From positions 1 through 44,840 of the forward strand of contig CANJSF010000028.1 of NCBI GenBank assembly GCA_947476925.1: a DNA stretch of 44,840 nucleotides, read 5' to 3'. Shown here piece after piece: positions 16,710-24,950 of the stretch. The first letter of the stretch is position 1, and each line of letters starts with the position of its first letter. This DNA comes from Rhodospirillaceae bacterium (lineage in GTDB: Bacteria; Pseudomonadota; Alphaproteobacteria; Rhodospirillales; Rhodospirillaceae). The notes below the pieces were generated by a model. It was not told where the DNA came from and did not search any database. It saw nothing but the letters and a program-made list of their open reading frames with translations. A program made the translations under genes and the position numbers.

Positions 16710-17615
16710 ATGTTTGAGCCCTGGATCTTGCTGACGTTAACAGCGTCGGTGATCCAGAACGTTCGCTCAGTGCTGCAGAAAAATATGGCAACGCAATTTA
16801 GTGTGAGCGGAGTCACGTTCGCGCGCTTCTTGTTCGGATTTCCGCTCATTTTATGTTTTCTTGCGGCGGCACACCAAAGTGTTGGCGGCAGCTTGCCAAC
16901 GCCGTCGGCGTTGTTTTTTGTTTACGCGGTTGTTGGCGGTGTTTGCCAGTTGTTGGGCAACCTTGTGTTTATCAACCTGATTGGTTTTGCCAACTTCACC
17001 ATCAGCACCACGTATTCAAAAACTGAAACGGTCTTGGCCGCGCTGTTTTCGTTTTTTCTGGTCAATGATGTCCTCAGTACACTTGGTCTTGGCGGCGTAC
17101 TGCTCACCTTCTTCGGATGCATGGTCATTGCTGCGGGGCGCGGAAAACTAACCCTGCGGTCTCTTGCCTTTGCGATCACCGACAAGGCCGCACTTTATGG
17201 CCTGACGGTTGGTGCAACTTATGCAGTCGCCTCCACCTGTTATCGTGCGGCATCGCTGTCCCTGGGCGGTGAAGGGTTCGTGCTCCAGGCCATCTATAGT
17301 TTAGCTTGGGTGTCGTTTTTCCAATGCCTTCTGATGGGGCTGTGGCTCAGCGTTAAGTCGCCCAGCGTTATTCGCCTAATTCTGACCCACTGGCGCAAAG
17401 GTGTTTGGCTGGGCTTGACGGGCGCAAGTGCATCGGCGTGTTGGTACGGGGCCTTTGCCACACAAAAAGCGGCGTACGTTCTAGCCCTGGGCCATGTTGA
17501 ACTGATCTTTGCTTATTTGTCGTCACGGTTTTTGTTTAAAGAACAAGCCAACTTTGTCGAGACAGCCGGTATTTTGGTGACGGTCACCGGCATTCTATGC
17601 GTCGCCCTTGCCTAA
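16710..17615 (+). CDS. EamA/DMT-type membrane transporter
   Basis: A 301-residue inner-membrane protein with about ten hydrophobic helices arranged as two repeats, as in the drug/metabolite transporter (EamA) group. The repeat is visible as FVYAVVGGVCQLLGNLVF in half one and a corresponding LGLTGASASACWYGAFA in half two, with end-of-half segments such as FSFFLVNDVLSTLGLGGVLL and SSRFLFKEQANFVETAG that match the family's E-x-x-x-x-x-x-G ending. An ATG at 16710 is used; a TTG at 16698 overlapping the previous stop is possible. The substrate is unknown. Confidence 0.8.
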   Translation: MFEPWILLTLTASVIQNVRSVLQKNMATQFSVSGVTFARFLFGFPLILCFLAAAHQSVGGSLPTPSALFFVYAVVGGVCQLLGNLVFINLIGFANFTISTTYSKTETVLAALFSFFLVNDVLSTLGLGGVLLTFFGCMVIAAGRGKLTLRSLAFAITDKAALYGLTVGATYAVASTCYRAASLSLGGEGFVLQAIYSLAWVSFFQCLLMGLWLSVKSPSVIRLILTHWRKGVWLGLTGASASACWYGAFATQKAAYVLALGHVELIFAYLSSRFLFKEQANFVETAGILVTVTGILCVALA

Positions 17616-17631
17616 AAGTAGAGGGCTCGCT

Positions 17632-18357
17632 CTAGGGCCGCTCAGAGCGCAGTTTTAGGTCTGGGTCGATGGCGTGGTAAACTTTGTTCCAGCGTGCTGG
17701 GTTATACATGCTGTCGAGCGTGAGAATGGCCAGATCATCGCGCGTGATTTCGCCAAACGTCGACAGATCAGACGTCAAATATCCACGCCCTGTAGCCGGC
17801 GGGTCGCTTTTGACAGGCAACAACCCGTTGCGAATAATCACGTACGGCACGCCGCCCTCAAGAATCACTTTTTCAGCCATGCCCTTATCAACCATGCCCG
17901 CAGACTGTTTGAAGTCCTTGAGGGCCGGCACTTGTTTAATGGACTCACCGGCCCCAATCGAACCGTGGTGAATGAACAACTTCACCCCCGTTCGTTTGGA
18001 ATGAACAACGATAGAGCGCGTGATTGTTTCATAAAATTTATCGATCTTGCTGCTGTCGCGGCGTTGGGCCGAAGCATCGATCACGACGCGGAATTTCTTT
18101 GAATCGAAGGCCGCCGCGACGCTTTTGTCATCGGTGAGATCACCGACCACATAGTCGATTTTTAGCCCCGACAAGCGGTCTTTGGGCGAATCTTTGCGGG
18201 CAAACACCGTCACATCTTCACCGGCTTGCACTAACAACTTGGCAATCGGCGCGCCCAGACGACCCGTGCCGCCGAACACCAACACGCCACCATCTTTGGC
18301 GAAGGCATTCGCCTGCATAAGAAAGAACGCTGCAATAAAGGTGAAAAATTGACGCAT
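17632..18357 (-). CDS. NmrA-like NAD(P)-binding protein with N-terminal signal
   Basis: A 241-residue atypical short-chain dehydrogenase/NmrA-like protein. The Rossmann glycine motif GGTGRLGAPIA begins at about residue 29, and residues 48-60 (VTVFARKDSPKDR) fit an NADP phosphate pocket. The sequence before it, MRQFFTFIAAFFLMQANAFA, is a textbook Sec signal ending in AFA, which is odd because nicotinamide cofactors are cytoplasmic. No Y-x-x-x-K catalytic pair is evident, in keeping with NmrA proteins that sense or bind rather than reduce. The start overlaps the CoA transferase stop by one base (TAATG), so the pair is co-translated. Either it is exported, or the segment is a membrane anchor. 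Confidence 0.72.
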   Translation of the reverse strand: MRQFFTFIAAFFLMQANAFAKDGGVLVFGGTGRLGAPIAKLLVQAGEDVTVFARKDSPKDRLSGLKIDYVVGDLTDDKSVAAAFDSKKFRVVIDASAQRRDSSKIDKFYETITRSIVVHSKRTGVKLFIHHGSIGAGESIKQVPALKDFKQSAGMVDKGMAEKVILEGGVPYVIIRNGLLPVKSDPPATGRGYLTSDLSTFGEITRDDLAILTLDSMYNPARWNKVYHAIDPDLKLRSERP

Positions 18358-19547
18358 TACTCCACCTCTGCCTTACCGCCTTTGATCATCGCATCAATCG
18401 CAACGGCGTCGTAGCCCAGCTCGGCCAAGACGTCGCGCGTATGTTGGCCTTGGCGCGGCACATCCAGTCGCACGCCGGGCCTGATGCCGCCCACTTCCAC
18501 CGGCAGGGCGGGCAGTTTCATTTTACTGCCCTTTTTGTCGCCGTCGGGCACGGTTAGCGGCACAAGGCCGCCCGCGGCGTTCAAGTGTGGGTCGTCAAAC
18601 ATTTCATGAGGCTTGCTGATGGGCGCAAACGGCATGCCGGTTTGCTCCAACTTCGTCATCAACTCGGCCTTGGTGTATGTCTTAAACAGCGCTTCGATGC
18701 GCGGTTTGACTTTATCGCGTTGCGCGACGCGGCCGTTGTTTGCGGCCAGGCTGGCATCGGCGGCAAAATCCGTCAGGCCAAACGCCTCACAGAACACTTT
18801 CCATTGCGTATCGGACACCACGCCGACGAACACCTTGTCATCATCCTTGGTGTCGAACACATCATAAATCGCCCAGGCCGAAACGCGCGCGGGCATGGGG
18901 GCTGCGGGCGAGCCCGTCACAGCGAATTGCGCCATGTGTTGGCCAACGAGGTAGATGGTGGTTTCAAACAGCGAGGCTTGTACCATTTGGCCTTTGCCGG
19001 TGGTGTGGCGCTGCTGCAAGGCCGAGAGAATGGCGATCACGCCGAACATGCCGCCGGTGACATCGATCACGCTGGCTCCGGCCCGTAACGGCCGTCCCGG
19101 CGGGCCGGTCATGTACGCCAAGCCGCCCATCATCTGCGCCACTTCGTCCAGCGCGGTGCGGTGCTCGTAAGGCCCCTTCAAAAATCCTTTTTCGCTGCAG
19201 TAAATCAGGCGCGGGTTCAATTTGCTCAAGGCCTCGTAGCCAAAGCCCAGTTTGTCCACAGCACCAGGGCGAAAGTTCTCGATCATCACGTCGGCTTTTT
19301 CCAGCAACTGAAGGGCAACTTTTTTTCCCTCTGCCGATTTCAAATCCAAACAAATGGAGCGCTTATTGCGGTTGTACATGGGGAAGTACCCAGCGCCCGA
19401 TCCCTTCAGGCGGCGGGTGTTATCGCCACCCATCGGCTCGATTTTGATCACCTCGGCACCTAAATCGGCTAAAATCACGCCCACGGCGGGGCCCATGACC
19501 ATGTGGGTGAACTCGACAACTTTAATTCCGGCCAGTGGTAACGACAT
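18357..19547 (-). CDS. CaiB/BaiF (family III) CoA transferase
   Basis: A 396-residue class III CoA transferase, which moves CoA between a carboxylate and an acyl-CoA in the cytoplasm; these enzymes form interlocked dimers. Family marks are VVEFTHMVMGPAVGVILADLGAEV at the N terminus, RNKRSICLDLKSAEGK near 67, ENFRPGAVDKLGFGYEAL near 95, the aspartate in VIDVTGGMFG near 168 (position of the catalytic Asp), and TGKGQMVQASLFE. The ATG at 19547 has GGGGAA upstream; the earlier TTG has none. It is divergent from an HMG-CoA-lyase-like gene, suggesting a shared acyl-CoA pathway, such as breakdown of a branched acid; the substrate is inference. Confidence 0.9.
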   Translation of the reverse strand: MSLPLAGIKVVEFTHMVMGPAVGVILADLGAEVIKIEPMGGDNTRRLKGSGAGYFPMYNRNKRSICLDLKSAEGKKVALQLLEKADVMIENFRPGAVDKLGFGYEALSKLNPRLIYCSEKGFLKGPYEHRTALDEVAQMMGGLAYMTGPPGRPLRAGASVIDVTGGMFGVIAILSALQQRHTTGKGQMVQASLFETTIYLVGQHMAQFAVTGSPAAPMPARVSAWAIYDVFDTKDDDKVFVGVVSDTQWKVFCEAFGLTDFAADASLAANNGRVAQRDKVKPRIEALFKTYTKAELMTKLEQTGMPFAPISKPHEMFDDPHLNAAGGLVPLTVPDGDKKGSKMKLPALPVEVGGIRPGVRLDVPRQGQHTRDVLAELGYDAVAIDAMIKGGKAEVE

Positions 19548-19673
19548 ATAATTCCCCAATACTTAGAACAGGTTAGCGAAAGGCCTCGCGCGATCTTGAT
19601 GGCAGCGCCGATAGCCGAAATCTCGCATTGATCATATATATTCAGCCGCGCAGAACAACTGCAACCGGGGTCT

Positions 19674-19687
19674 TGGCCCCAGGGCCA
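19674..19687. repeat. Dyad in the divergent CoA-transferase/HMG-lyase region
   Basis: TGGCCC-CA-GGGCCA, six-base arms, 45 bases before the lyase start codon. It may be a regulator site for the divergent promoters; no regulator gene is adjacent. Confidence 0.3.
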
Positions 19688-19731
19688 GATGCCCTTAGAA
19701 CCCGAGGTGCAGCGGCGGTAGGAGTATGACA

Positions 19732-20712
19732 ATGAGCGATATCATGCACGGCATTGATGTGTTGGTCAGCGAGGTGGGCCCGCGCGATGGCTTGCAAAGC
19801 ATTTCCTCGATCATGCCCACCGCGGCCAAAAAAGACTGGATCACGGCTTTAGCCCAAGCCGGCATTCGCGAAATCGAAGTGGGCTCTTTCGTGCCGCCGA
19901 AATTGCTGCCGCAGCTCGCCGACACCGCCGAGATTGTGCAGTTCGCGCGCACCATTCCGCATTTGCAAGTCGCGGCCCTGGTGCCCAATGCGCGCGGAGC
20001 AGAAAATGCCATTGCCGCAGGCGCGCACAAAATTACGCTGCCGCTGTCGGCCAGCGAAACACACAGCCTGAAAAATTTGCGCAAAACGCACGAGCAAGTA
20101 TTCGAGGAGGTCGCCGCTATCGTTGCGCTAATCAAAGCGCTGCCGGCCGACAAACGCCCGCACTTCGAAGGCTCGCTGTCCACCGCGTTTGGGTGCACAC
20201 TCGAAGGCATGGTGCCGGAAGCCAAAGTCGTGAAGTTGGGTGAACGCCTGATGGCGCTGGGCTGCGACGAAGTGGGCTTGGCCGATACAACCGGATACGC
20301 CAACCCCGCGCAAGTCCGCAGCATGATCAAATCTATTTGGGCGGCGCTGGGTAAGCACGCGCTGACGGGTATTCACATTCACAACACGCGCGGTTTGGGA
20401 TTGGCCAACGCACTGGCCGCGCTTGATATGGGGCTGACGACGCTTGATAGCTCGCTCGGCGGTTTGGGCGGCTGCCCGTTTGCGCCGGGTGCCTCGGGCA
20501 ATATTGTCACCGAAGATTTGGTGTTCATGCTCGACAGCATGGGCCTGAAAACCGGCATCGACTTGGCGAAACTTTTGAAAGTGCGCGACATCGTCACCGC
20601 CGCTGTGCCCGACCCCATGTACGGATTCACGCCCGATGCCGGTGTGCCTAAAGGTTACGTCCAAGGTGGCCACGGCTGGGGCTTGCCCGAACGCAAACTC
20701 GCTGCTGAATAG
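19732..20712 (+). CDS. Hydroxymethylglutaryl-CoA lyase-like enzyme
   Basis: A 326-residue TIM-barrel lyase of the HMG-CoA lyase group, which cleaves HMG-CoA into acetyl-CoA and acetoacetate in leucine and mevalonate breakdown. The start at 19732 (MSDIMHGID) sits 7 bases after GGAG; the ATG at 19726 is too close. Metal and substrate residues are in VGPRDGLQ (about 16-23) and IHIHNTRGLGLA (about 213-224, the His pair). The catalytic-cysteine loop GGLGGCPFAPGASGNIVTED (about 245-264) is intact, which separates lyases from homocitrate-synthase relatives. Related 3-hydroxyacyl-CoA lyases for other branched acids are possible. Confidence 0.88.
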   Translation: MSDIMHGIDVLVSEVGPRDGLQSISSIMPTAAKKDWITALAQAGIREIEVGSFVPPKLLPQLADTAEIVQFARTIPHLQVAALVPNARGAENAIAAGAHKITLPLSASETHSLKNLRKTHEQVFEEVAAIVALIKALPADKRPHFEGSLSTAFGCTLEGMVPEAKVVKLGERLMALGCDEVGLADTTGYANPAQVRSMIKSIWAALGKHALTGIHIHNTRGLGLANALAALDMGLTTLDSSLGGLGGCPFAPGASGNIVTEDLVFMLDSMGLKTGIDLAKLLKVRDIVTAAVPDPMYGFTPDAGVPKGYVQGGHGWGLPERKLAAE

Positions 20713-20714
20713 CG

Positions 20715-21158
20715 ATGGGAAATATCTTAGGGCGCGCCATCGCAGGACTGCTGGTCAGTTCGTGCATTTTCGGAGCGGCTTATGCCTTGCGTGAGTTTGC
20801 AATCGTAGCTCTTTCCGCGCCAACGGGTGCGTCACCGCCGTTTCTGGTTGGCCCTTTTGCGACCGCCGCTTTACTCGCGGCCTTTTTTGCGTTGACCGTC
20901 CTGATCCTTATTGGACGACCGATCTATTTGGTTCTTCGTGACAATCCTCAATGGTACATCGCCGCTGTTGTAGGTCTTGTTGTCGGTTTTGCGATCGATT
21001 TTGCGCTGGCCTTCACGTTTGTCGCAGCCGGATCTGATAGCGGCGGAATCTTTGGGCGATTGGCGGGTTTATTGATCACGTCTGCGCAGGTTGGCGTTCT
21101 TGGTGGTATATCGGGGCTCGCATTTTGGTTGATCGCACGCCCCGGCCGCACAGCATAA
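20715..21158 (+). CDS. Small integral membrane protein, unknown
   Basis: A 147-residue protein I do not recognise. Four hydrophobic helices are visible at about residues 7-28, 45-68 (GPFATAALLAAFFALTVLIL), 82-104 (YIAAVVGLVVGFAIDFALAF) and 118-140 (LLITSAQVGVLGGISGLAFW). There are few charged residues and no motif. It starts 2 bases after the lyase stop and 13 bases precede the flavin reductase gene, so it is part of that operon. Codon use matches its neighbours. It may be a membrane anchor or an unrelated passenger. Confidence 0.7.
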   Translation: MGNILGRAIAGLLVSSCIFGAAYALREFAIVALSAPTGASPPFLVGPFATAALLAAFFALTVLILIGRPIYLVLRDNPQWYIAAVVGLVVGFAIDFALAFTFVAAGSDSGGIFGRLAGLLITSAQVGVLGGISGLAFWLIARPGRTA

Positions 21159-21171
21159 AGGTCAGGTCATC

Positions 21172-21828
21172 ATGTTTTATGAACCCGACCTCAATAACCA
21201 CGGCCTACCATTCAACCCATTCAAAAGCTGCGTGGTGCCCAGGCCCATCGCTTGGATCTCAACAATCAATGCAAATGGTGCCGTGAATCTGGCGCCCTTT
21301 AGTCAGGCTGCCATGGTTGGGTCTGACCCTCCCTATGTCATGTTCTCGGCCGGCGGCCACGAGATCGAAGGAAAACGCAAAGACAGTGTTGAGAACGCCG
21401 AAGCGTCGGGAGAATTTGTTTACAATCTGGCCACGTATGATTTGCGTGAGGGTGTCAACATCTCAGGCCAAATCACAGACTCCGGCATTGATGAAATGAA
21501 AGCTGCGGGCCTTACGCCGGCCCCTTCAACCTTGATCAAGCCGCCTCGCGTCGCGGAGTCACCGATCAATCTCGAATGCCGCATCGAGCAAATTATGAAG
21601 CTGCCCGGCAAATCTTGGTCCGGGACAGTGTGGATGGTGATTGGCCGCGTTGTCGGTATTCATATCAAAGATGAGTTCATCATGGCCGATGGCAAGCTCG
21701 ACATTGCGCGCCTCAAGCCGCTCGCGCGGTTGGGGTACATGGATTACACGTCTGTCGACCACGTTTTTGAAATGGGAGCGATTGACGATGCCCAGGCCGG
21801 CACATGGCGCAAAGCCATGGGCGGATAG
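21172..21828 (+). CDS. Flavin reductase-like FMN-binding protein
   Basis: A 218-residue member of the flavin-reductase/flavoredoxin split-barrel family. The FMN-binding start PFKSCVVPRPIAWIST (about residues 17-32), then NLAPFSQAAMVGSDPPYVMFS (about 41-61), and the NLATYDLREGVNISG segment near 92-106 are typical. Members bind FMN and either reduce flavins for partner oxygenases or shuttle electrons. It belongs to the lyase operon and closes it. No two-component oxygenase gene is close, but a Rieske oxygenase is coded 5 kb further on. Start ATG 21172 has an AGGTCA upstream. Confidence 0.85.
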   Translation: MFYEPDLNNHGLPFNPFKSCVVPRPIAWISTINANGAVNLAPFSQAAMVGSDPPYVMFSAGGHEIEGKRKDSVENAEASGEFVYNLATYDLREGVNISGQITDSGIDEMKAAGLTPAPSTLIKPPRVAESPINLECRIEQIMKLPGKSWSGTVWMVIGRVVGIHIKDEFIMADGKLDIARLKPLARLGYMDYTSVDHVFEMGAIDDAQAGTWRKAMGG

Positions 21829-21966
21829 GCCACTCGCCCAGAGTGATGACGTCGAATCGCGCACATTGATCTGCGGCAACGATTTTACCGCGCAAGAGCG
21901 TAGACTCACACCATGAGCGAACAGCGCCGACTAATTCTGGTCGCGCCTTTCAGGGTGGGTGCCAAC

Positions 21967-22218
21967 ATGGAGACGTCAAGACGCTTGAGTTATTTCTTCG
22001 CTGCGCCATTGGCCATTCTGGCCGCCTGTGTGTCGGGCAACGTCATCGCAAAAGAAGCCAAGGGGGCGATAATCTGTAAAGATCCTGCTCTGACCTACAA
22101 TCAACAATTTATTTGTCGCCAAGAGTTCGAGGGCGCAAAAACGAAGCGCGAGCAAGAGGTTGTTATCAAAAGATTCACAGAGCGGGCGAAGGCCGCCGAA
22201 AAGCCAAAGAAAGAGTAA
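21967..22218 (+). CDS. Small putative lipoprotein, unknown
   Basis: An 83-residue product counted from the ATG at 21967, which has AGGGTGGG upstream. An in-frame ATG at 21913 would add 18 residues ahead of a clear signal. The signal METSRRLSYFFAAPLAILAAC ends in the lipobox LAAC, so the mature protein would be a lipoprotein. If cleaved instead after VIA it would be soluble. The rest contains two cysteines (ICKDPAL, FICRQEFE) and a highly charged Lys/Glu tail (RAKAAEKPKKE). It is short but has a proper signal and codon use. I do not recognise a family. Confidence 0.55.
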   Translation: METSRRLSYFFAAPLAILAACVSGNVIAKEAKGAIICKDPALTYNQQFICRQEFEGAKTKREQEVVIKRFTERAKAAEKPKKE

Positions 22219-22247
22219 GGGCTGGCAGTTAGTCTGCTACCCGGAGT

Positions 22248-22862
22248 CTACACTGCGGTGAAGTCGCCACTGTCGCGAAGTTGATAGAGCGTCGCGGTGG
22301 CAAGGTCGAAATATAGTCCGTGGACGGCGACTTCGCCGCTTTCGACGCGAGATTTGATCCACGGAAATGTCATTAAATTGGCAATCGACGTTTTGATGCC
22401 TTCCTTTTCGGCCAGGCTTTGCGCGGCGTTGAGATCGCCCTTCGCCAAGGCAATTGCGCGCTCGCGGGCAGGGGCGGCAATTTTCATCCACGCGCTGACA
22501 AAGTCATCGCCGCTAATCTGCGTACCACGCACCATCGCGCCAATGCCGCCACACAACGCATGGCCCATGACCATGATCTGCTTAACCTTCAACACCAGCA
22601 CCGCGAATTCCAATGCTGCCGATGTGCCGTGAAAGTCGCCGTCGGGGGAATAGGGCGGCACCAGGTTGGCGACATTGCGCACCATAAAAATATCGCCGGG
22701 CGCCGTGCCGAAAATAATCGCCGGTTCCATGCGCGCGTCCGAGCATGCAATAACAATCGCGCGCGGCGCTTGGCCTTTAGTGGCCAGCTGTTTCAGCATC
22801 GTCTCGTTGTTTTTGTAATAGCCTTCGCGAAACTCGCGAAAACCGTCGATCAATTTGTCCAT
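22248..22862 (-). CDS. Beta-class carbonic anhydrase
   Basis: A 204-residue zinc enzyme interconverting carbon dioxide and bicarbonate in the cytoplasm. Zinc ligands are Cys40 in ACSDAR (with the Asp42-Arg44 dyad that gates the metal), His101 and Cys104 in GHALCGGI. VRNVANLVPPYSPDG lies between. All are intact. The fold continues to the helical end TATLYQLRDSGDFTAV. It stands alone on the minus strand, separated by a terminator from the methyltransferase gene upstream on that strand. Likely supplies bicarbonate for carboxylases. Full length and secure. Confidence 0.95.
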   Translation of the reverse strand: MDKLIDGFREFREGYYKNNETMLKQLATKGQAPRAIVIACSDARMEPAIIFGTAPGDIFMVRNVANLVPPYSPDGDFHGTSAALEFAVLVLKVKQIMVMGHALCGGIGAMVRGTQISGDDFVSAWMKIAAPARERAIALAKGDLNAAQSLAEKEGIKTSIANLMTFPWIKSRVESGEVAVHGLYFDLATATLYQLRDSGDFTAV

Positions 22863-22902
22863 GACCGCTGTTTAGTGGGCAGTGCTAAGGCCGTCAAATG
22901 AA

Positions 22903-22928
22903 AAGGGCCAATCCGAAGACTGGCCCTT
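22903..22928 (-). terminator. Terminator of the methyltransferase gene (minus strand)
   Basis: Eleven-base stem (22903-22913 with 22918-22928, one G-T wobble) with a TTCG loop when read on the minus strand, then TTTTCATTT. The same TTCG-loop design as the recA terminator. Confidence 0.85.
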
Positions 22929-22951
22929 GTCATCATAGACTGGTCTTGTCT

Positions 22952-24073
22952 CTAGGGTTTGCGCGCGCAACTCACGAACCAGGCGACGGTTTTGTCGAGT
23001 TGTTCGAACTTTCCGTGCCAAATGGTGTCTTTCGGGAATCCTGCATCCAAGTACATCTTCACCGGGTCGTTGGTGGCATAGGCTTCCCAGTACGGCTCGT
23101 TGTTATTTTTCAAATCCCAACTCGCATCGAACTGGCCAAAGGCATCGCGCTCGGAGTAACGCAGCGGTACATCTTGGTGAATGGCGATGCCGCCCGGCTT
23201 CAACAGCCGATAGCTTTCTTTGAACATGGCAGCTTGGGTTTTTACCGGCATCTCGTGCATAGCATTGTGCGAGACCACCAAATCAAACGACGCGTCGGGG
23301 AACGTGGTCGCACCCGCATCCATTTGATGGAAATGCACCGCTGCCCCCAAAGCCTCGGCGCGCGCGTGCGCATAACGCAACATGCCTGCCCCGACGTCGA
23401 TGCCGTGAACTTCTGCATTCGGGAATGCCAACGCCCATGGTGTCGAGGACGACCCGGCCGAACAGGCACAGTCGAGAATTTTGGTTGGCGTAAAGCCGGG
23501 GAAGCGTTCCTTGATGAAACGCTGAATCACTTCCGCTTTGCTTTCCATGGTGCCAATGCCGCCGCCCATGGAATACAAATTGCCGCCACCTTCGTAGAAG
23601 GCACCGGCCAGCACGTCATTTGCGCCGTAGTCGGCGGCATAGTTGACGGGCTGCAAATGGATGTTCACTTCCTTAATGCCGCGCGGCGGATCAAACGCGG
23701 GGTTCAGCGCGAGCGAGCCTTTGCGTTTGGCCGAGGCGTGCAATGAGTCGTAGGTTTTTTCCAGCCGGTCCTTCTGGCGGTAAATCGGCTCGGCAACCGA
23801 ATCCCACATCAATTCTTGGGCGTCGCGGTTGATGGCCGAGAACATCAAATAGTTTGGCTCTTGCCACATCACTTCGCCGATCTCGTGGCGGTCGGTGGGT
23901 TCGCGGCCGTGCTGCTTCACAAATTTCGGCTTGGCGAGTTTTTCATAAATGGCTTTGTTGCCCGGCCGAATTTTTCGACCGACATGAAACTTTAAATTCA
24001 GCACAAACAATTGGCGTGCGCGCTCGTCGTGGTTGGGCTGCGACATCATGTCGTGAACGGGATTACGGGCCAT
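22952..24073 (-). CDS. SAM-dependent methyltransferase with uncommon N-terminal region
   Basis: A 373-residue class I methyltransferase. The start at 24073 has AGGAG 7 bases upstream. Residues 1-190 hold a region I do not recognise, ending in VNIHLQPVNY (137-146) and GAFYEGGGNLYSMGGG; the SAM domain follows. Its glycine loop DCACSAGSSS (201-210) departs from the usual D-x-G-C-G-x-G. The acidic tip of strand 2 is IDVGAG, then FDLVVSHNAMHEM and LLKPGGIAIH. The last quarter is specific. A paralogue lies at 25864-26949, with the same order and IHIQP motif. The substrate is unknown; a small or lipid acceptor is possible. It is monocistronic, ending in a strong terminator. Confidence 0.78.
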   Translation of the reverse strand: MARNPVHDMMSQPNHDERARQLFVLNLKFHVGRKIRPGNKAIYEKLAKPKFVKQHGREPTDRHEIGEVMWQEPNYLMFSAINRDAQELMWDSVAEPIYRQKDRLEKTYDSLHASAKRKGSLALNPAFDPPRGIKEVNIHLQPVNYAADYGANDVLAGAFYEGGGNLYSMGGGIGTMESKAEVIQRFIKERFPGFTPTKILDCACSAGSSSTPWALAFPNAEVHGIDVGAGMLRYAHARAEALGAAVHFHQMDAGATTFPDASFDLVVSHNAMHEMPVKTQAAMFKESYRLLKPGGIAIHQDVPLRYSERDAFGQFDASWDLKNNNEPYWEAYATNDPVKMYLDAGFPKDTIWHGKFEQLDKTVAWFVSCARKP

Positions 24074-24151
24074 GGGCATTCTCCTGAAGACGAAACACTA
24101 CTCCAGCTTTGCCCTGGCTTAAAGCCCGCAACCGCCTTGGTATAGAAAGGC

Positions 24152-24634
24152 TTAGGCTGGCTTTGCGTACGTCAAGATCATCCTGCGGTTCAGGACAATC
24201 GCTAGCCCTACAAAAACAACGGTAATGGCCAGGCTGATGGCAAAAATCTTTTCCGGTGAACTGAAGTAGGGACGCAGGGTTGGAATCCGCGATACAGCTT
24301 CTGCCGCCGCTGCTGCCAGCAACCCGAAATACGAACCCGTCATGCGCGCCAGGTGGTTGGGCAGCCAACCCTCTTTGCGTGTCACCAGCGGCCACAGCCC
24401 AGCCGCCACCGAGGTTAGGCTAACAAACGCCAAGACGTGGAACACATTGAACTGCCCCGTCAGACGATAAAGGTTGAGAGCGGTGACGTTCACCACCAAC
24501 ATGGCCAGCACATAACCGGCCCCTATGGCGCGATGAAACGGCGTGCCTTTGGCAGCTGGAAAAACCGACAACCCCATCACCAAGGCCATGATGGCGGCGG
24601 TAAAATGAACGGCTCCGAGTGATGTTAAAAACAT
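24152..24634 (-). CDS. DUF2306 membrane protein
   Basis: A 160-residue inner-membrane protein with about four helices. The FHRAIGAGYVLAMLVVNVTAL stretch (about residues 33-53) with a conserved His-Arg before a helix is the mark of DUF2306, a family of unknown function with possible heme or quinone sites at the histidines (HRAIG, FHVLAF). A start at 24634 is used, with AAGGA 8 bases upstream, instead of the longer frame reaching into the regulator gene. It is the last gene of a four-gene minus-strand operon and starts 10 bases after the winged-helix regulator stop. It ends with NRRMILTYAKPA. Confidence 0.7.
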   Translation of the reverse strand: MFLTSLGAVHFTAAIMALVMGLSVFPAAKGTPFHRAIGAGYVLAMLVVNVTALNLYRLTGQFNVFHVLAFVSLTSVAAGLWPLVTRKEGWLPNHLARMTGSYFGLLAAAAAEAVSRIPTLRPYFSSPEKIFAISLAITVVFVGLAIVLNRRMILTYAKPA

Positions 24635-24644
24635 GTGCTTGTCC

Positions 24645-24947
24645 TTATTCGCTGACTGCGCCGTCGAGGATGTCGCGCAAGAAAGCCACATGGGCTTCAA
24701 ACGCGCGCCGCCCCGACGCTGTCATCGCCACGCTGGTGCGGGGTTTTTTGCCGACAAACTCTTTGGTGACTTTCACGTAGCCAGCGTTTTCCAACGTCGC
24801 CAAATGCGCGCCGAGGTTTCCGTCGGTGGCGGCCGTAATGGCCTTGAGGCGTGTGAAGTCCAGCGCATCATTGCGCGCGCAGGCATTCAGCGCCGACATA
24901 ATTTTCAACCGCACAGCTTGGTGGATGATCTCGTCAGGTCCAGCCAT
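24645..24947 (-). CDS. Winged-helix transcriptional regulator (HTH_34 type)
   Basis: A 100-residue small DNA-binding protein made of one winged helix-turn-helix (residues 8-75), like MarR/ArsR-fold regulators of the HTH_34 group. The recognition region is LDFTRLKAITAATDGNLGAHLATLENAGYV, the wing FVGKKPRTSVAMTASG, and a C-terminal helix for dimerisation. Proteins of this size bind as dimers to palindromes. Two such palindromes cover the operon promoter about 800 bases upstream (25734-25795), which makes autoregulation likely. No cysteine cluster or ligand site is evident, apart from one Cys at residue 23. The Shine-Dalgarno is GGAGGG. Confidence 0.85.
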   Translation of the reverse strand: MAGPDEIIHQAVRLKIMSALNACARNDALDFTRLKAITAATDGNLGAHLATLENAGYVKVTKEFVGKKPRTSVAMTASGRRAFEAHVAFLRDILDGAVSE

Positions 24948-24950
24948 GGC

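Noticed and set aside
22898-23746. Plus-strand frame of 282 residues opposite the methyltransferase
   Set aside because: Complement of a gene with clear SAM motifs and a terminator; no motif or start signal of its own.
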